DNA of 64,000 nucleotides from Nocardioides sp. SYSU D00065 (GCF_017916425.1 NZ_JAFMSX010000001.1:1612001-1676000); one strand, 5' to 3'. Shown: positions 53,392 through 62,640, counted from the first letter of the stretch. A program made the numbers and translations. Notes: a model not told the origin generated them from the letters alone.

Positions 53392-54678
53392 TCAGCCCAG
53401 CCGCTCGACGTCGGCCAGGAACGACTGCCAGGCGTCCTCGGGGGACTCCTTGCCCTCGTCGACGCGCTGGATCGCCTGCTGGAACGCCGTGTTGATGTCG
53501 GCGTACTTGGGACCCTTGTGCGGGATGAACTCGATGGCCTCCGCGCGGTCGGCGAGGATCTGCCCGGTCGGGGCGTCGTTGAAGAACGGGCTGGTGTGGT
53601 CGAGCAGTCCCGGGTCCTCCAGGGCCTCGACCTGGCTCGGGAAGGTGAACTTGGCGTCGAACGCCTTGAGCTGCTGCTCAGGGGCGGTCAGCCACTTGGC
53701 GAGCTCCTTGGCCTCCTCGACGTGGTCGCCCTGGGTGGGCACCGTCAGGTAGGAGCCGCCCCACAGGCCGGCCCCGCCCGGGAAGACGTTAGCGATGTCC
53801 CAGCCCTCGACGCCCTCGGCGTTGCCCTCGATGACGCCGAGCATCCAGCCGGGGCACGCCATGGTGGCGAAGCCGTCGTTCTGGAACGACGCGGTCCAGT
53901 CCTCGGCCCACTGCACGAGCTGGGTCGACAGGCCCTCCTCCGACAGCGCCGTGACGGTGTCGAAGACCTCCTTGACCTGCGGGTTCTCCGCGGCGATGAC
54001 GTTGTTGTCCTCGTCCTCGAAGGAGTACTCCGTCTGGTTGATCATCGCCTGGGCGGTCGCGCCGGAGCTGTCGTACCAGGCGACGTCGGGCACCTTCTTC
54101 ACGAACTGGCGACCCGCCTCGAAGTAGTCGTCCCAGGTGGTGAACATCTTGGCCACCTCCTCGCGGTCGGTCGGCATGCCGGCCTTCTCGAGCAGGTCGG
54201 CGCGGTAGCAGATGCCCTCGGGGCCGATGTCGGTGCCGTAGCCGATGAGCCGGCCGTCGTCGGTGGTGGCCGCCTCGGTCTTCCAGTCCAGCCAGCGTCC
54301 CTCCACCTCCGGGTCGGAGAGGTCCTCGAAGGCGTCGGCCTGCTCCATCAGCGCCGCCCACCAGTCGACCTCGACCGCCTCGATGTCCGACAGGCCCGAG
54401 CCCGCGGCCAGCTTGGTGTAGAGGTTGTCCTGGTGCTCGTTGGCCGTGCCGGCCTTCTTCTGCTCGACGACGACCTCGTCCTGCATCGCGTTGTACTCCT
54501 CGATGAGCTCCTCGTAGCCGAACTCGTTGAAGGTCGCGACGGTGAGCTTGATCTTGCCGTCCGCGGTCGTGCCCTCGTCGTCGCTGCCGCCGCACGCGGC
54601 CGCCGTCGTCGCGAGGGTGAGCGCCAGCAACGCGCTCGTGGCGAGTCGCACTCGCCGGCTCTTCGATGTCTGCACCAC
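53392..54678 (-). CDS. Sugar ABC transporter substrate-binding lipoprotein
   Basis: 428 aa from GTG 54678 (or the GTG 54675 just after it). A lipoprotein signal peptide (VQTSKSRRVRLATSALLALTLATTAAAC, Cys29) is followed by acidic GGSDDEGTTADGKIKLTVATFNEFGYEEL. The solute-binding fold of cluster-B type shows KLAAGSGLSDIEAVEVDWW and the late LWGGSYLTVPTQGDHVEEAKELAKWL. This is a CebE/BxlE-like protein that captures oligosaccharides outside the membrane. Its gene heads the operon, and the LacI-type operator at 54744-54757 lies about 65 bp upstream of its start. Confidence 0.9.
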   Translation of the reverse strand: MVQTSKSRRVRLATSALLALTLATTAAACGGSDDEGTTADGKIKLTVATFNEFGYEELIEEYNAMQDEVVVEQKKAGTANEHQDNLYTKLAAGSGLSDIEAVEVDWWAALMEQADAFEDLSDPEVEGRWLDWKTEAATTDDGRLIGYGTDIGPEGICYRADLLEKAGMPTDREEVAKMFTTWDDYFEAGRQFVKKVPDVAWYDSSGATAQAMINQTEYSFEDEDNNVIAAENPQVKEVFDTVTALSEEGLSTQLVQWAEDWTASFQNDGFATMACPGWMLGVIEGNAEGVEGWDIANVFPGGAGLWGGSYLTVPTQGDHVEEAKELAKWLTAPEQQLKAFDAKFTFPSQVEALEDPGLLDHTSPFFNDAPTGQILADRAEAIEFIPHKGPKYADINTAFQQAIQRVDEGKESPEDAWQSFLADVERLG

Positions 54679-54743
54679 TGCACTCCTGCCGTGCGAAGGC
54701 CGGACGGGTTGCCCGGCTCGGGGTGGACGTCAGCACCGATGCG

Positions 54744-54757
54744 TGAGAGCGCTTCCA
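54744..54757. promoter_or_regulatory. LacI/CebR-type operator for the minus-strand sugar operon
   Basis: TGAGAGCGCTTCCA resembles the CebR-type TGGGAGCGCTCCCA operator of streptomycetes, with the central GAGCGCTTC core intact. It is an imperfect palindrome located 65 bp upstream of the substrate-binding protein start, where repressor binding would block its promoter. An identical 14-mer is 88 bp away at 54832. Confidence 0.65.
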
Positions 54758-54831
54758 CTTACGTCCGCGGTTCACCATGACAGGCGTCACATTCGAGTGT
54801 CAATGGAGCGCGCACAAGTCCACCATTTGAA

Positions 54832-54845
54832 TGAGAGCGCTTCCA
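54832..54845. promoter_or_regulatory. Second LacI/CebR-type operator, for the divergent ATPase gene
   Basis: The 14-mer TGAGAGCGCTTCCA recurs exactly, in the same orientation, 97 bp upstream of the MsiK/UgpC-like ATPase start at 54943. Two sites 88 bp apart, one near each divergent promoter, suggest coordinated control by the LacI regulator encoded at 49028-50071, perhaps with looping. Confidence 0.65.
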
Positions 54846-54942
54846 CTAGACGGCACGCCTGCCGCTGCGTACGGTGAGCAGCGACGTCCTGGGCGGCCAC
54901 CGCCCGGGCGTCACACCACCACTTCGCGAGGGGAACCACACG

Positions 54943-56031
54943 ATGGCATCAGTGAGCTTCGTCGGCGCCGGGCGCCACTACCCGGGTGCGGACCGCGCGG
55001 CGGTCGAGGCGCTCGACCTGGAGATCGAGGACGGCGAGTTCATGGTGCTCGTCGGACCGTCCGGCTGCGGCAAGTCGACGTCGCTGCGGATGCTGGCGGG
55101 CCTGGAGGAGTGCGACGCGGGGTCGATCCGCATCGGCGAGCGGGACGTCACCCGCGAGGTGCCCAAGGACCGCGACATCGCGATGGTGTTCCAGAACTAC
55201 GCTCTCTACCCGCACATGACCGTGGGCGACAACATGGGCTTCGCGCTCAAGATCGCCGGCGTCGGCAAGGCCGAGCGCGCCGAGCGGGTGCAGGAGGCCG
55301 CCCGGCTGCTCGACCTCACCGACTACCTCCACCGCAAGCCCAAGGCCCTGTCCGGAGGCCAGCGTCAGCGGGTGGCCATGGGCCGTGCCATCGTGCGGCG
55401 GCCGGAGGTCTTCTTGATGGACGAGCCGCTGTCCAACCTCGACGCCAAGCTCCGTGTGTCCACCCGCACCCAGATCGCCGCGCTGCAGCAGCGGCTCGGC
55501 GTCACGACCGTGTACGTCACCCACGACCAGGTCGAGGCGATGACCATGGGCGACCGGGTGGCCGTGCTCAAGGACGGGGTGCTGCAGCAGGTCGACACCC
55601 CGCTCGGTCTCTACGACCGCCCCGCGAACCTGTTCGTGGCCGGGTTCATCGGCTCCCCGGCGATGAACCTGCTGCCTGCGGTCGTGGCGGACGGCGTCGC
55701 CGTCGTCGCCGGGCACCGCGTGCCGCTGGAGCGGGGCGTCGCCACGCGGGCCGGCCGTGCCGTCACCCTCGGCGTACGCCCGCACGCGTGGCGCCTCGCG
55801 GAGGCCGGCGAGGGCATCCGCGGCACCCTGCGGGTGGTCGAGGAGCTCGGCTCCGACAGCTTCGTCTACGTCACGCCCAGCGATCCCGCCCTCGCCGAGG
55901 AGGTCGCCCAGTGCGTCGTGCGGGTCGACGGTCGCCGGCGGCTGGAGAAGGGCGAGCAGGTCGGCCTGGTCGTCGAACCGAGCGAGGTGCACGTCTTCGA
56001 CACCGCCTCGGGCGAGCGGCTCAGCGCCTGA
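54943..56031 (+). CDS. msiK: ABC transporter ATP-binding protein (MsiK/UgpC type)
   Basis: 362 aa from ATG 54943 (GAGGGGA 8-14 nt upstream). Walker A GPSGCGKST, Q-loop VFQNYALYPHMTV, signature LSGGQRQRVAMGRA, Walker B VFLMDEPLSNLDAKL and switch VTHDQVEAM are followed by a MalK-type regulatory C-terminal domain (about 240-362). In streptomycetes one MsiK energises several sugar importers. Here the gene is next to, and divergent from, the CebEFG-like operon and preceded by a LacI-type operator, so local control is likely. The stop is 6 bp from the convergent monooxygenase stop. Confidence 0.9.
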   Translation: MASVSFVGAGRHYPGADRAAVEALDLEIEDGEFMVLVGPSGCGKSTSLRMLAGLEECDAGSIRIGERDVTREVPKDRDIAMVFQNYALYPHMTVGDNMGFALKIAGVGKAERAERVQEAARLLDLTDYLHRKPKALSGGQRQRVAMGRAIVRRPEVFLMDEPLSNLDAKLRVSTRTQIAALQQRLGVTTVYVTHDQVEAMTMGDRVAVLKDGVLQQVDTPLGLYDRPANLFVAGFIGSPAMNLLPAVVADGVAVVAGHRVPLERGVATRAGRAVTLGVRPHAWRLAEAGEGIRGTLRVVEELGSDSFVYVTPSDPALAEEVAQCVVRVDGRRRLEKGEQVGLVVEPSEVHVFDTASGERLSA

Positions 56032-56037
56032 GCGCGG

Positions 56038-57486
56038 TCAGGACCAGCGCAGGACGCCGTCGTCGAGCCGCGCAGTCCGCAGCGCGAGGGCGTCGTGGAC
56101 GTAGCTCTGCTTGAGCTGCCACGGCGCGACCGCGCCCTGTCGCGGCAGGGCGTGCAGCGCCCGCTGGACGTAGCCGGACTCGAAGTCGAGCAGCGGCACC
56201 TCCTTCACCGCCGGGTCGCGCACCGGCACGACCGAGCGCGAACCGGTGGCGCGCATCCGGGCCAGCACGCGCACGACGTACTCGGCGACGAGGTCGGCCT
56301 TGAGCGTCCACGACGCGTTGGTGTAGCCGATGGTGAAGGCGAAGTTGGGCACCCCCGACAGCATCATCGCCCGGTAGGCCATGGTCTCGCGCGGCTCGAC
56401 GACCTCGCCGTCGACGCTGAGCTCTGCGCCGCCGAAGACCTGCAGCTCGAGCCCCGTCGCGGTGACCACGACGTCGGCCTCGAGCCGGTCACCGGAGGCC
56501 AGCTCCAGTCCCGTCTCGGTGAAGGTGACGATCCGGTCGGTGACCACCGTCGCCGAGCCGGCCCTGATCGCGCGGAACAGGTCGCCGTCGGGCACCAGGC
56601 ACAGCCGCTGGTCCCACGGGTCGTAGGTGGGGTTGAAGTGCGTGTCGACGGCGTACCCCGGCGGCAGCAGCGCCACGTTGGCCTTGCGCACCACGGTGCG
56701 CACGAGGTCCGGGCGGCGGCGACTCAGCTTGTACAGCGCCGACTGCACCGCGATGTTCTTCCACCGGGTGACGGCGTACGACGTCCGCTCGCCGACGAGC
56801 GAGGTCAGCCTGCGCTTCAGCCCGTCCTGGCCCGGCACGGACAGGACGTAGGTGGGCGAGCGCTGCAGCATGGTGACGTGGGCGGCTCCGGACGCGGCGA
56901 GCGCCGGGACCAGCGTCACCGCGGTCGCCCCCGACCCGATGACGACCACGCGCTTGCCGGCGTGGTCGAGGTCCTGGGGCCAGTGCTGCGGATGGACCAC
57001 CTCGCCGCGGAAGCGCTCCTGGCCCTCGAAGTGAGGCGTGTGGCCCCGGTCGTAGTCGTAGTAGCCGCTGCAGGCCCACAGGAAGTCCGCGGTCACGGTG
57101 ACCGTCTCCTCCCCCACCCGGGCGGTGACGCTCCAGCGGGCAGTGGCGGCGTCCCAGGAGGCGGCGGTGACGTGGTGGCCGTAGCGGATGTGGTCGTCCA
57201 CGCCGTACTCGCGGGCCGTGTCGCGCACGTAGGCGAGGATCGACGCGCCGTCGGCCAGCGAGGTGTGCCCGCGCCAGGGACGGAAGCGGTAGCCGAGCGT
57301 GTGCATGTCGGAGTCCGAGCGGACGCCGGGGTAGCGGAACAGGTCCCACGTGCCGCCGCTGGCGTCGCGGCGCTCGAGGACGGCGTACGTCGTGCCCGGC
57401 AGGTCCTTGACCAGGTGGGCCGCCGCTCCGATGCCCGAGAGCCCGGCGCCGATGATCAGCACGTCGACGTGGTCGGCTTTGCTCAC
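56038..57486 (-). CDS. EthA-like flavin monooxygenase (Baeyer-Villiger type)
   Basis: 482 aa. The FAD motif GAGLSGIGAAAHL is near the N-terminus. The BVMO fingerprint FxGxxxHxxxWP is visible as FRGEVVHPQHWP, NADPH-binding is GSGATAVTLVPALA, and the C-terminal TIGYTNASWTLKADLV is highly typical of mycobacterial EthA, to which the whole N-terminal third (GGTWDLFRYPGVRSDSDMHTLG) is strikingly similar. EthA inserts oxygen next to ketones and activates ethionamide. It likely degrades cyclic or long-chain ketones here. No TetR-type EthR gene is adjacent, unlike in M. tuberculosis. Confidence 0.88.
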   Translation of the reverse strand: MSKADHVDVLIIGAGLSGIGAAAHLVKDLPGTTYAVLERRDASGGTWDLFRYPGVRSDSDMHTLGYRFRPWRGHTSLADGASILAYVRDTAREYGVDDHIRYGHHVTAASWDAATARWSVTARVGEETVTVTADFLWACSGYYDYDRGHTPHFEGQERFRGEVVHPQHWPQDLDHAGKRVVVIGSGATAVTLVPALAASGAAHVTMLQRSPTYVLSVPGQDGLKRRLTSLVGERTSYAVTRWKNIAVQSALYKLSRRRPDLVRTVVRKANVALLPPGYAVDTHFNPTYDPWDQRLCLVPDGDLFRAIRAGSATVVTDRIVTFTETGLELASGDRLEADVVVTATGLELQVFGGAELSVDGEVVEPRETMAYRAMMLSGVPNFAFTIGYTNASWTLKADLVAEYVVRVLARMRATGSRSVVPVRDPAVKEVPLLDFESGYVQRALHALPRQGAVAPWQLKQSYVHDALALRTARLDDGVLRWS

Positions 57487-57527
57487 GCCCCGAGCCTAGG
57501 CGAGCGGCGCGCTCGTGCAACTGGGAG

Positions 57528-58697
57528 TTACACCCGGCGCAGGTCGCGCGCCATGGCCAGCAGCCCCAGGACCGGTCCCGGGAGCAGGAGCCACGACACG
57601 TGCGGGCCGAGGTCGCCGACCAGGGCCGACGCCAGCGCGATGGCGCCGATCGTGAGGGCGAACCCGATGCCGTTCTGCACCGCCAGCGCGCTGCCGACGA
57701 GGTGCGGCGGGCACGCCCTGGCCGAGAGCGCCGAGAACTGGGCCGAGTCGGCCACGACCGCGACGCCCCACAGCACCAGCACCGCCAGCACCAGCCAGGA
57801 CGGCCCGCCGGCCACGAGCGGGTAGACCAGGCAGATGGTGCCCGAGGCGGCGAGCGCCGCCGCGGCCACGCGCGCCTCGCCGACCCGCCCGCTCCACACT
57901 CCGCCGGCGACCGAGCCGACCGCCCCGGCGCCGATGACGACGAACGCCCACGCGCTCAGCTCGCCCGGACCGCCGACGACCACGTCGAGGAGCAGCAGCG
58001 GCACGACCGTCCAGAAGGCGTAGAGCTCCCACATGTGGCCGAAGTAGCCGAGGGCGGCACCGCGGTAGGAGCGCACGCGGAACGCCTGGAGGACCGCGCC
58101 CGGACGCAGGCCGCGGGCGTCGCCGCGCGGCAGGTGCGGCCCGTCGCCGAGCCGCAGCACGGCCGCGCCGGCGGCCAGCGCGAGCGCGGAGGAAGCCAGC
58201 ACGACCGCGCGCCAGTCCCATCCGACGCCGAGCGAGGAGACCAGGTGCGGCAGCGCGGTCCCGAGCGTCAGCATCCCGACCAGCCAGCCGAGCGCCCGGC
58301 CCGCGCGGTCGGGGGCCCAGGAGACGACCAGCTTCATGCCGAGGGGGTAGATGCCGGCCAGGCACAGGCCGGTGACGAAACGCCAGGCCATCCCGGACAC
58401 CGTGTCCTCGGCGAGCAACGCGAAGCCAGCGTTGGCGGCGGACCCGAGCACGCAGGCGCAGGCGAAGATCCGGCTCGCTGCGTAGCGGTCCGCCAGGCTG
58501 GTGACCGCGCCGAGCAGCGTCCCGGTCACGAAGCCGGCCTGCACCGCCATCGTCAGCCGTCCGAGGTCGGCGTCGCTCAGGTCCCAGATCCCGCGGAGAT
58601 CGGCGGCGGCCGCGTTGGCGCTGAACCACAGCGAGGTGCCCAGGAGCTGCGCGACGACCACGACCGCGACGGCGAGTGCTCCCTGCCGCCTGTCCAC
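57528..58697 (-). CDS. MFS transporter
   Basis: 389 aa from GTG 58697, about eleven to twelve membrane helices. The N-terminal [36 protein letters not shown] and [21 protein letters not shown] (the D-R-[YK] loop motif after helix 2) match MFS organisation. The middle and C-terminal part contain [19 protein letters not shown] and a helix with [17 protein letters not shown]. The first half resembles actinobacterial MFS members often seen next to metabolism genes. The substrate is unknown. It sits between the monooxygenase and CaiB-type genes on the same strand, with 41- and 50-bp gaps. Confidence 0.83.
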   Translation of the reverse strand: MDRRQGALAVAVVVVAQLLGTSLWFSANAAAADLRGIWDLSDADLGRLTMAVQAGFVTGTLLGAVTSLADRYAASRIFACACVLGSAANAGFALLAEDTVSGMAWRFVTGLCLAGIYPLGMKLVVSWAPDRAGRALGWLVGMLTLGTALPHLVSSLGVGWDWRAVVLASSALALAAGAAVLRLGDGPHLPRGDARGLRPGAVLQAFRVRSYRGAALGYFGHMWELYAFWTVVPLLLLDVVVGGPGELSAWAFVVIGAGAVGSVAGGVWSGRVGEARVAAAALAASGTICLVYPLVAGGPSWLVLAVLVLWGVAVVADSAQFSALSARACPPHLVGSALAVQNGIGFALTIGAIALASALVGDLGPHVSWLLLPGPVLGLLAMARDLRRV

Positions 58698-58747
58698 GGC
58701 CCCCAGCGTGCCAGACGGCCTCGGCGACGACCGAGCGGCGCCGCGCC

Positions 58748-59896
58748 TCAGGCCTGGACAGCCGCCCCGCTCGCGACCAGGGCATCGATGTCGCCGATGC
58801 CCCACGCGGCCAGCGCCTCCCGCGTGTGCTCGCCAGGCAGGGCCGGCGGCGCGCCGACGGCGGTCGCGGTGCGCGAGAAGCGCGGCGCCGGCGCCGGCTG
58901 GGTCACCCCGCCCGGCGACACGAACGTCCCGCGAGCGGCCAGGTGCGGGTGGTGCGGCGCGTCGGCGAGCCGTACGACGGGCGCGACGCACGCATCGGTG
59001 CCGTCGAACACCTCGGCCCACTCGGCCTGCGTCCGCTCCCGGAACCTCCGGGTGAGCGCCTCCCTGATGCTCGCGTGCTGGGCGGGGTCGTCGCGGTCGG
59101 GCAGCGCGACGCCGATCCGCTCGACCAGGGCGGCCCAGAACTGCGGCTCGAGGGCGGCGACGCTGACGTGCCGGCCGTCGGCGGTCTCGTACACGTCGTA
59201 CCAGGGCGTGCCGCCGTCGAGCAGGCCGGAGCGGCGCCGGTCGGGGTCCAGGCCCATCGCCGCGAAGCTCGACCCGATGGCGTTGAGGTGCGCGGCGCCG
59301 TCGACGATCGCGGCGTCGACGACCTGCCCGCGGCCGCCGGCCCGGGCCTCGATCAGCGCGGCGAGGACGCCGATGACCAGGTACGTCGAGCCGCCCCCGA
59401 AGTCGCCGAGCAGGTTGCCGGGGAACTGCGGCCGGCCGGGGTCCTGGCCGAGGCCGTGCAGGGCGCCGCTGACGGCGACGTAGTTCAGGTCGTGGCCGGC
59501 GACCTCGCTCCACGGTCCGTCCTGGCCCCATCCCGTCATCCGGGCGAACACGAGCCGGGGGTTGCGGGCCAGGCACTCCTCCGGGCCGAGCCCGAGGCGC
59601 TCGATCGCGCCGGGTCGCATCCCCTCGACGAGCACGTCGGCGCGCTCGACGAGGCCCAGCACGGTCGCCACCGCCTCGGGGCGCTTGAGGTCGAGCGCGA
59701 CGCTCGGCCGGCCGCGGTTGAGCAGGTCGGCGCGGCCCCCGGCGAACATCCCGCCGCCCGGTCGCTCGATCCGCACCACGTCCGCGCCGAGGTCCGCCAG
59801 GACCATGCAGGCGTGCGGTCCGGGCCCGATCCCCGCGATCTCGACCACCCGCACGCCCCGCAGCGGACCGGTGCCCTGCCCCAGCTCGTACGTCAT
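58748..59896 (-). CDS. CaiB/BaiF CoA-transferase family protein, alpha-methylacyl-CoA racemase-like
   Basis: 382 aa from ATG 59896. The N-terminal [32 protein letters not shown] is the class III CoA-transferase signature. [27 protein letters not shown] and [18 protein letters not shown] resemble AMACR racemase motifs, with the His of AGHDLNY and the Asp of GDFGGG as catalytic candidates. It would epimerise 2-methyl branched acyl-CoAs during branched lipid or sterol breakdown. Context with a Baeyer-Villiger enzyme and FadH fits lipid or terpenoid catabolism. Copy 3 of the palindromic repeat lies in its upstream region. Confidence 0.86.
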   Translation of the reverse strand: MTYELGQGTGPLRGVRVVEIAGIGPGPHACMVLADLGADVVRIERPGGGMFAGGRADLLNRGRPSVALDLKRPEAVATVLGLVERADVLVEGMRPGAIERLGLGPEECLARNPRLVFARMTGWGQDGPWSEVAGHDLNYVAVSGALHGLGQDPGRPQFPGNLLGDFGGGSTYLVIGVLAALIEARAGGRGQVVDAAIVDGAAHLNAIGSSFAAMGLDPDRRRSGLLDGGTPWYDVYETADGRHVSVAALEPQFWAALVERIGVALPDRDDPAQHASIREALTRRFRERTQAEWAEVFDGTDACVAPVVRLADAPHHPHLAARGTFVSPGGVTQPAPAPRFSRTATAVGAPPALPGEHTREALAAWGIGDIDALVASGAAVQA

Positions 59897-59946
59897 GCGC
59901 CGATGATGACACCGTTGCTGTCGGGGTCGCTGTGGGGCGGGATTTA

Positions 59947-60036
59947 GTGATCCCCGGCTGGCCGGGGGTTCCGCAGGTTGTCGGCCCTTGCATGGCCTGA
60001 CAACTTCAGGGATCCCCGGCCGACCGGGGATCCCTC
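59947..60036 (+). repeat. Palindromic repeat element, copy 3 (intergenic)
   Basis: This is the longest copy (90 nt). It starts GTGATCCCCGG, with a left imperfect palindrome (GGCTGGCCGGGG). A central hairpin GTTGTCGGC (59978) and CTGACAAC (59997) with TTGCAT loop follows, then a right palindrome around GGATCCCCGGCC-GACC-GGGGATCC. It lies between the CaiB-type gene and the divergent padR gene. The minus-strand frame reads [20 protein letters not shown], nearly the PabB insertion. Confidence 0.88.
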
Positions 60037-60050
60037 AACCACGCCAGGCT

Positions 60051-60064
60051 TGCAACTCGTTGCA
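60051..60064. promoter_or_regulatory. TGCAAC-TC-GTTGCA inverted repeat upstream of padR
   Basis: Perfect 6-bp inverted half-sites with a 2-nt spacer are centred about 28 bp upstream of the padR ATG. PadR regulators bind palindromes close to their own start, so this is a candidate autoregulatory operator. Confidence 0.45.
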
Positions 60065-60085
60065 TAGGTCGGCGACACTCCATGC

Positions 60086-60631
60086 ATGGCCCTCGAGCAC
60101 GCGCTCCTCGTCGCGCTGAGCGAGCGACCCGCGAGCGGCCTCGACCTCACCCGACGGTTCGAGAGGTCGATCGGCTTCTTCTGGCACGCGACCCACCAGC
60201 AGATCTACCGCGTGCTCGCGCGGATGGAGGCCGACGGCTGGGTCACCGTCGAGGTCGTCGAGCAGGAGGGACGACCCGACAAGCGGGTGCACACCCCGTC
60301 GGCGACGGGTCGGCGGGTGCTCGCCGACTGGCTCGCCGCCCCGATCCCCCGCGAGACGTTCCGCAGCGAGCTCGCCGTCAAGCTGCGCGGAGCGGCGTAT
60401 GGCGACCGCGCGGCGCTGACCCGCCACCTGCACGGCGTCCGCGCCGACCACGCCACCCGGCTCGCGCACTACGAGTCGCTGGAGCGCGAGCAGTTCCCCG
60501 ACCCCGCCGCCCTCGACGAGGCGGGGCTCGACCAGTGGCTCGTGCTGCGCGGCGGCATCCGGCTGGAGCGGTTCTGGATCGACTGGATCACCGAGTACCT
60601 GCAGGCACACGACAGGAAGCCCCACCCATGA
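60086..60631 (+). CDS. PadR-family transcriptional regulator
   Basis: 181 aa from ATG 60086. The winged-helix N-terminus HALLVALSERPASGLDLTRRFERSIGFFWHATHQQIYRVLARMEADGWVTVE is the PadR signature, followed by the recognition wing RPDKRVHTPSATGRRVLADWL. The C-terminal half (about 90-181) is a helical dimerisation domain rich in Glu, Arg and Leu. The stop overlaps the fadH start (ATGA), so it likely controls fadH and itself, perhaps with an acyl-CoA or phenolic ligand. A TGCAAC-TC-GTTGCA repeat lies just upstream. Confidence 0.85.
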   Translation: MALEHALLVALSERPASGLDLTRRFERSIGFFWHATHQQIYRVLARMEADGWVTVEVVEQEGRPDKRVHTPSATGRRVLADWLAAPIPRETFRSELAVKLRGAAYGDRAALTRHLHGVRADHATRLAHYESLEREQFPDPAALDEAGLDQWLVLRGGIRLERFWIDWITEYLQAHDRKPHP

Positions 60632-62640
60632 CGCACCCGCGCTACCCCCACCTCCTCGCCCCGCTGACCCTCGGCACCGGTCCGGACGCCCTGGTGCTGC
60701 GCAACCGGGTGGTGATGGGCTCGATGCACACCGGGCTCGAGGACCGTCCCTGGGACATCGACCGGCTCGCGGCCTTCTTCACCGAGCGCGCACGCGGCGG
60801 CGTCGGGCTGATCATCACCGGCGGCTACGCCCCCACCAAGCGCGGCTGGCTCAAGCCGTTCGCGTCGGAGATGACCAACCGGCTGCACGCCGCGCGCCAC
60901 GAGCGGATCACCGGCGCGGTGCACGACGCCGGCGGCGCGATCGCCCTGCAGGTGCTGCACGCCGGCCGCTACGGCTACCACCCGCTCTCCCAGGGCGCCT
61001 CGGCCAGGAAGTCGCCGATCACACCGTTCCGACCGAGCGCGATGTCCAGCAAGGAGGTCGACCGCACTGCCACGGCGTTCGCCCGCAGCGTCGCGCTGGC
61101 CCGGAAGGCCGGCTACGACGCGGCCGAGATCATGGGCTCCGAGGGCTACCTCATCAACCAGTTCCTCGCCGCGCGGACCAACGACCGCGACGACCAGTGG
61201 GGCGGCTCGCCGAGCCGTCGCATGCGCTTCCCGGTCGAGGTCGTACGCCGCTCGCGCGAGCTGGTCGGCGACGACTTCCCCCTCGTGTACCGGATCTCAT
61301 TGCTCGACCTCGTCGAGGGCGGCCAGACCTGGGAGGAGACCGCCGAGCTGGCGCTGCACCTCCAGGCGGCCGGCGTGACGGTGCTCAACACCGGCATCGG
61401 ATGGCACGAGGCGAGGGTGCCCACGATCATCACGCAGGTGCCGCGCGGGGCGTGGCGGTCGTACACCGCCCGGCTCAAGCAGGTGGTCGACGTCCCGGTG
61501 TGCGCGTCGAACCGGATCAACACCCCCGAGCTCGCCGAGGACATCCTCGCCGCGGGTGAGGCCGACCTGGTCTCGATGGCCCGCCCGCTGCTGGCCGACC
61601 CCGCCTTCGTCGCCAAGGCGATGGACGAGCGCGCCGACGAGATCAACACGTGCATCGCCTGCAACCAGGCGTGCCTCGACCACGTCTTCAGCAACGAGCG
61701 GGCCTCGTGCCTGGTCAACCCGCGGGCCTGCCGCGAGACCGAGCTCGTGCTGATGCCGACACTGCGCAGGCGGACCGTGGCCGTCGTCGGCGCCGGTCCG
61801 GCCGGGCTCGCCGCGGCGACCAGCGCGGCCGAGCGCGGGTTCGCCGTCACGCTGTTCGAGCGCTCGCCGCGGCTCGGCGGCCAGTTCCGCCTCGCCATGG
61901 CCGTACCGGGCAAGGAGGACTTCGCCGACACCCTGCGCTACTTCATGCGCCGCCTCGAGGTCCTCGGCGTGGACGTGCGCCTCGGGACGACCGCCGGCCC
62001 CGGCGACCTCGCCGGCTTCGACGAGGTCGTCGTCGCGACCGGCGTCGAACCCCGCATCCCGGACATCCCCGGCATCGACCACCCGAGCGTGGCGTCGTAC
62101 GCCGACGTGCTGAGCGGCGCCGTGGTGCCCGGGCGCCGGGTCGCGGTGATCGGGGCCGGCGGGATCGGGGTGGACGTGAGCGTCTTCCTCACCCACCAGG
62201 CGGAGGACCTCGACGACTGGTTGGCCCACTGGGGCGTCGGCGACCCCGCGCTGCACGAGGGCGGCCTGACGGAGGCCAAGCCGCGCACCCCGGCCCGCGA
62301 GGTGACGCTGGTCCAGCGCAAGACCACGCCGATCGGCATCGGCCTGGGCCGGACGTCGGGCTGGGCGCACCGTGCGGTGCTCCGCCAGTCGCACGTGACG
62401 CTCGTCAGCGGCGCGACGTACGACCGGATCGACGACGAGGGGCTCCACCTTACCGTCGACGGCGCCGCGCGGGTCGTCGCCGCCGACACGATCGTCGTGT
62501 GCGCCGGCCAGGACTCGGTGCGCGACCTCTACGACGGCCTCGACCGGCCCGCGCACCTCATCGGTGGGGCCGACCTCGCCGCCGAGCTGGACGCCGAGCG
62601 GGCGATCCGGCAGGGGACCGAGCTCGTCGCGGCGCTCTGA
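60628..62640 (+). CDS. fadH: 2,4-dienoyl-CoA reductase (FadH type, FMN/4Fe-4S/FAD)
   Basis: 670 aa, almost the same length as E. coli FadH (672). An OYE-like FMN TIM barrel covers about 1-330, with RNRVVMGSMHTGLED and ALQVLHAGRYGYHP. The 4Fe-4S cysteines are in CIACNQACLDHVF and the following RASCLVNPRAC. The FAD/NADPH domains (about 375-670) begin RTVAVVGAGPAGLAAATSAAERGF and include VAVIGAGGIGVDVSVFL. The enzyme reduces 2,4-dienoyl-CoA during breakdown of unsaturated fatty acids, using NADPH. It shares an operon with padR and is followed by the gene-free repeat region. Confidence 0.92.
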   Translation: MTHPRYPHLLAPLTLGTGPDALVLRNRVVMGSMHTGLEDRPWDIDRLAAFFTERARGGVGLIITGGYAPTKRGWLKPFASEMTNRLHAARHERITGAVHDAGGAIALQVLHAGRYGYHPLSQGASARKSPITPFRPSAMSSKEVDRTATAFARSVALARKAGYDAAEIMGSEGYLINQFLAARTNDRDDQWGGSPSRRMRFPVEVVRRSRELVGDDFPLVYRISLLDLVEGGQTWEETAELALHLQAAGVTVLNTGIGWHEARVPTIITQVPRGAWRSYTARLKQVVDVPVCASNRINTPELAEDILAAGEADLVSMARPLLADPAFVAKAMDERADEINTCIACNQACLDHVFSNERASCLVNPRACRETELVLMPTLRRRTVAVVGAGPAGLAAATSAAERGFAVTLFERSPRLGGQFRLAMAVPGKEDFADTLRYFMRRLEVLGVDVRLGTTAGPGDLAGFDEVVVATGVEPRIPDIPGIDHPSVASYADVLSGAVVPGRRVAVIGAGGIGVDVSVFLTHQAEDLDDWLAHWGVGDPALHEGGLTEAKPRTPAREVTLVQRKTTPIGIGLGRTSGWAHRAVLRQSHVTLVSGATYDRIDDEGLHLTVDGAARVVAADTIVVCAGQDSVRDLYDGLDRPAHLIGGADLAAELDAERAIRQGTELVAAL

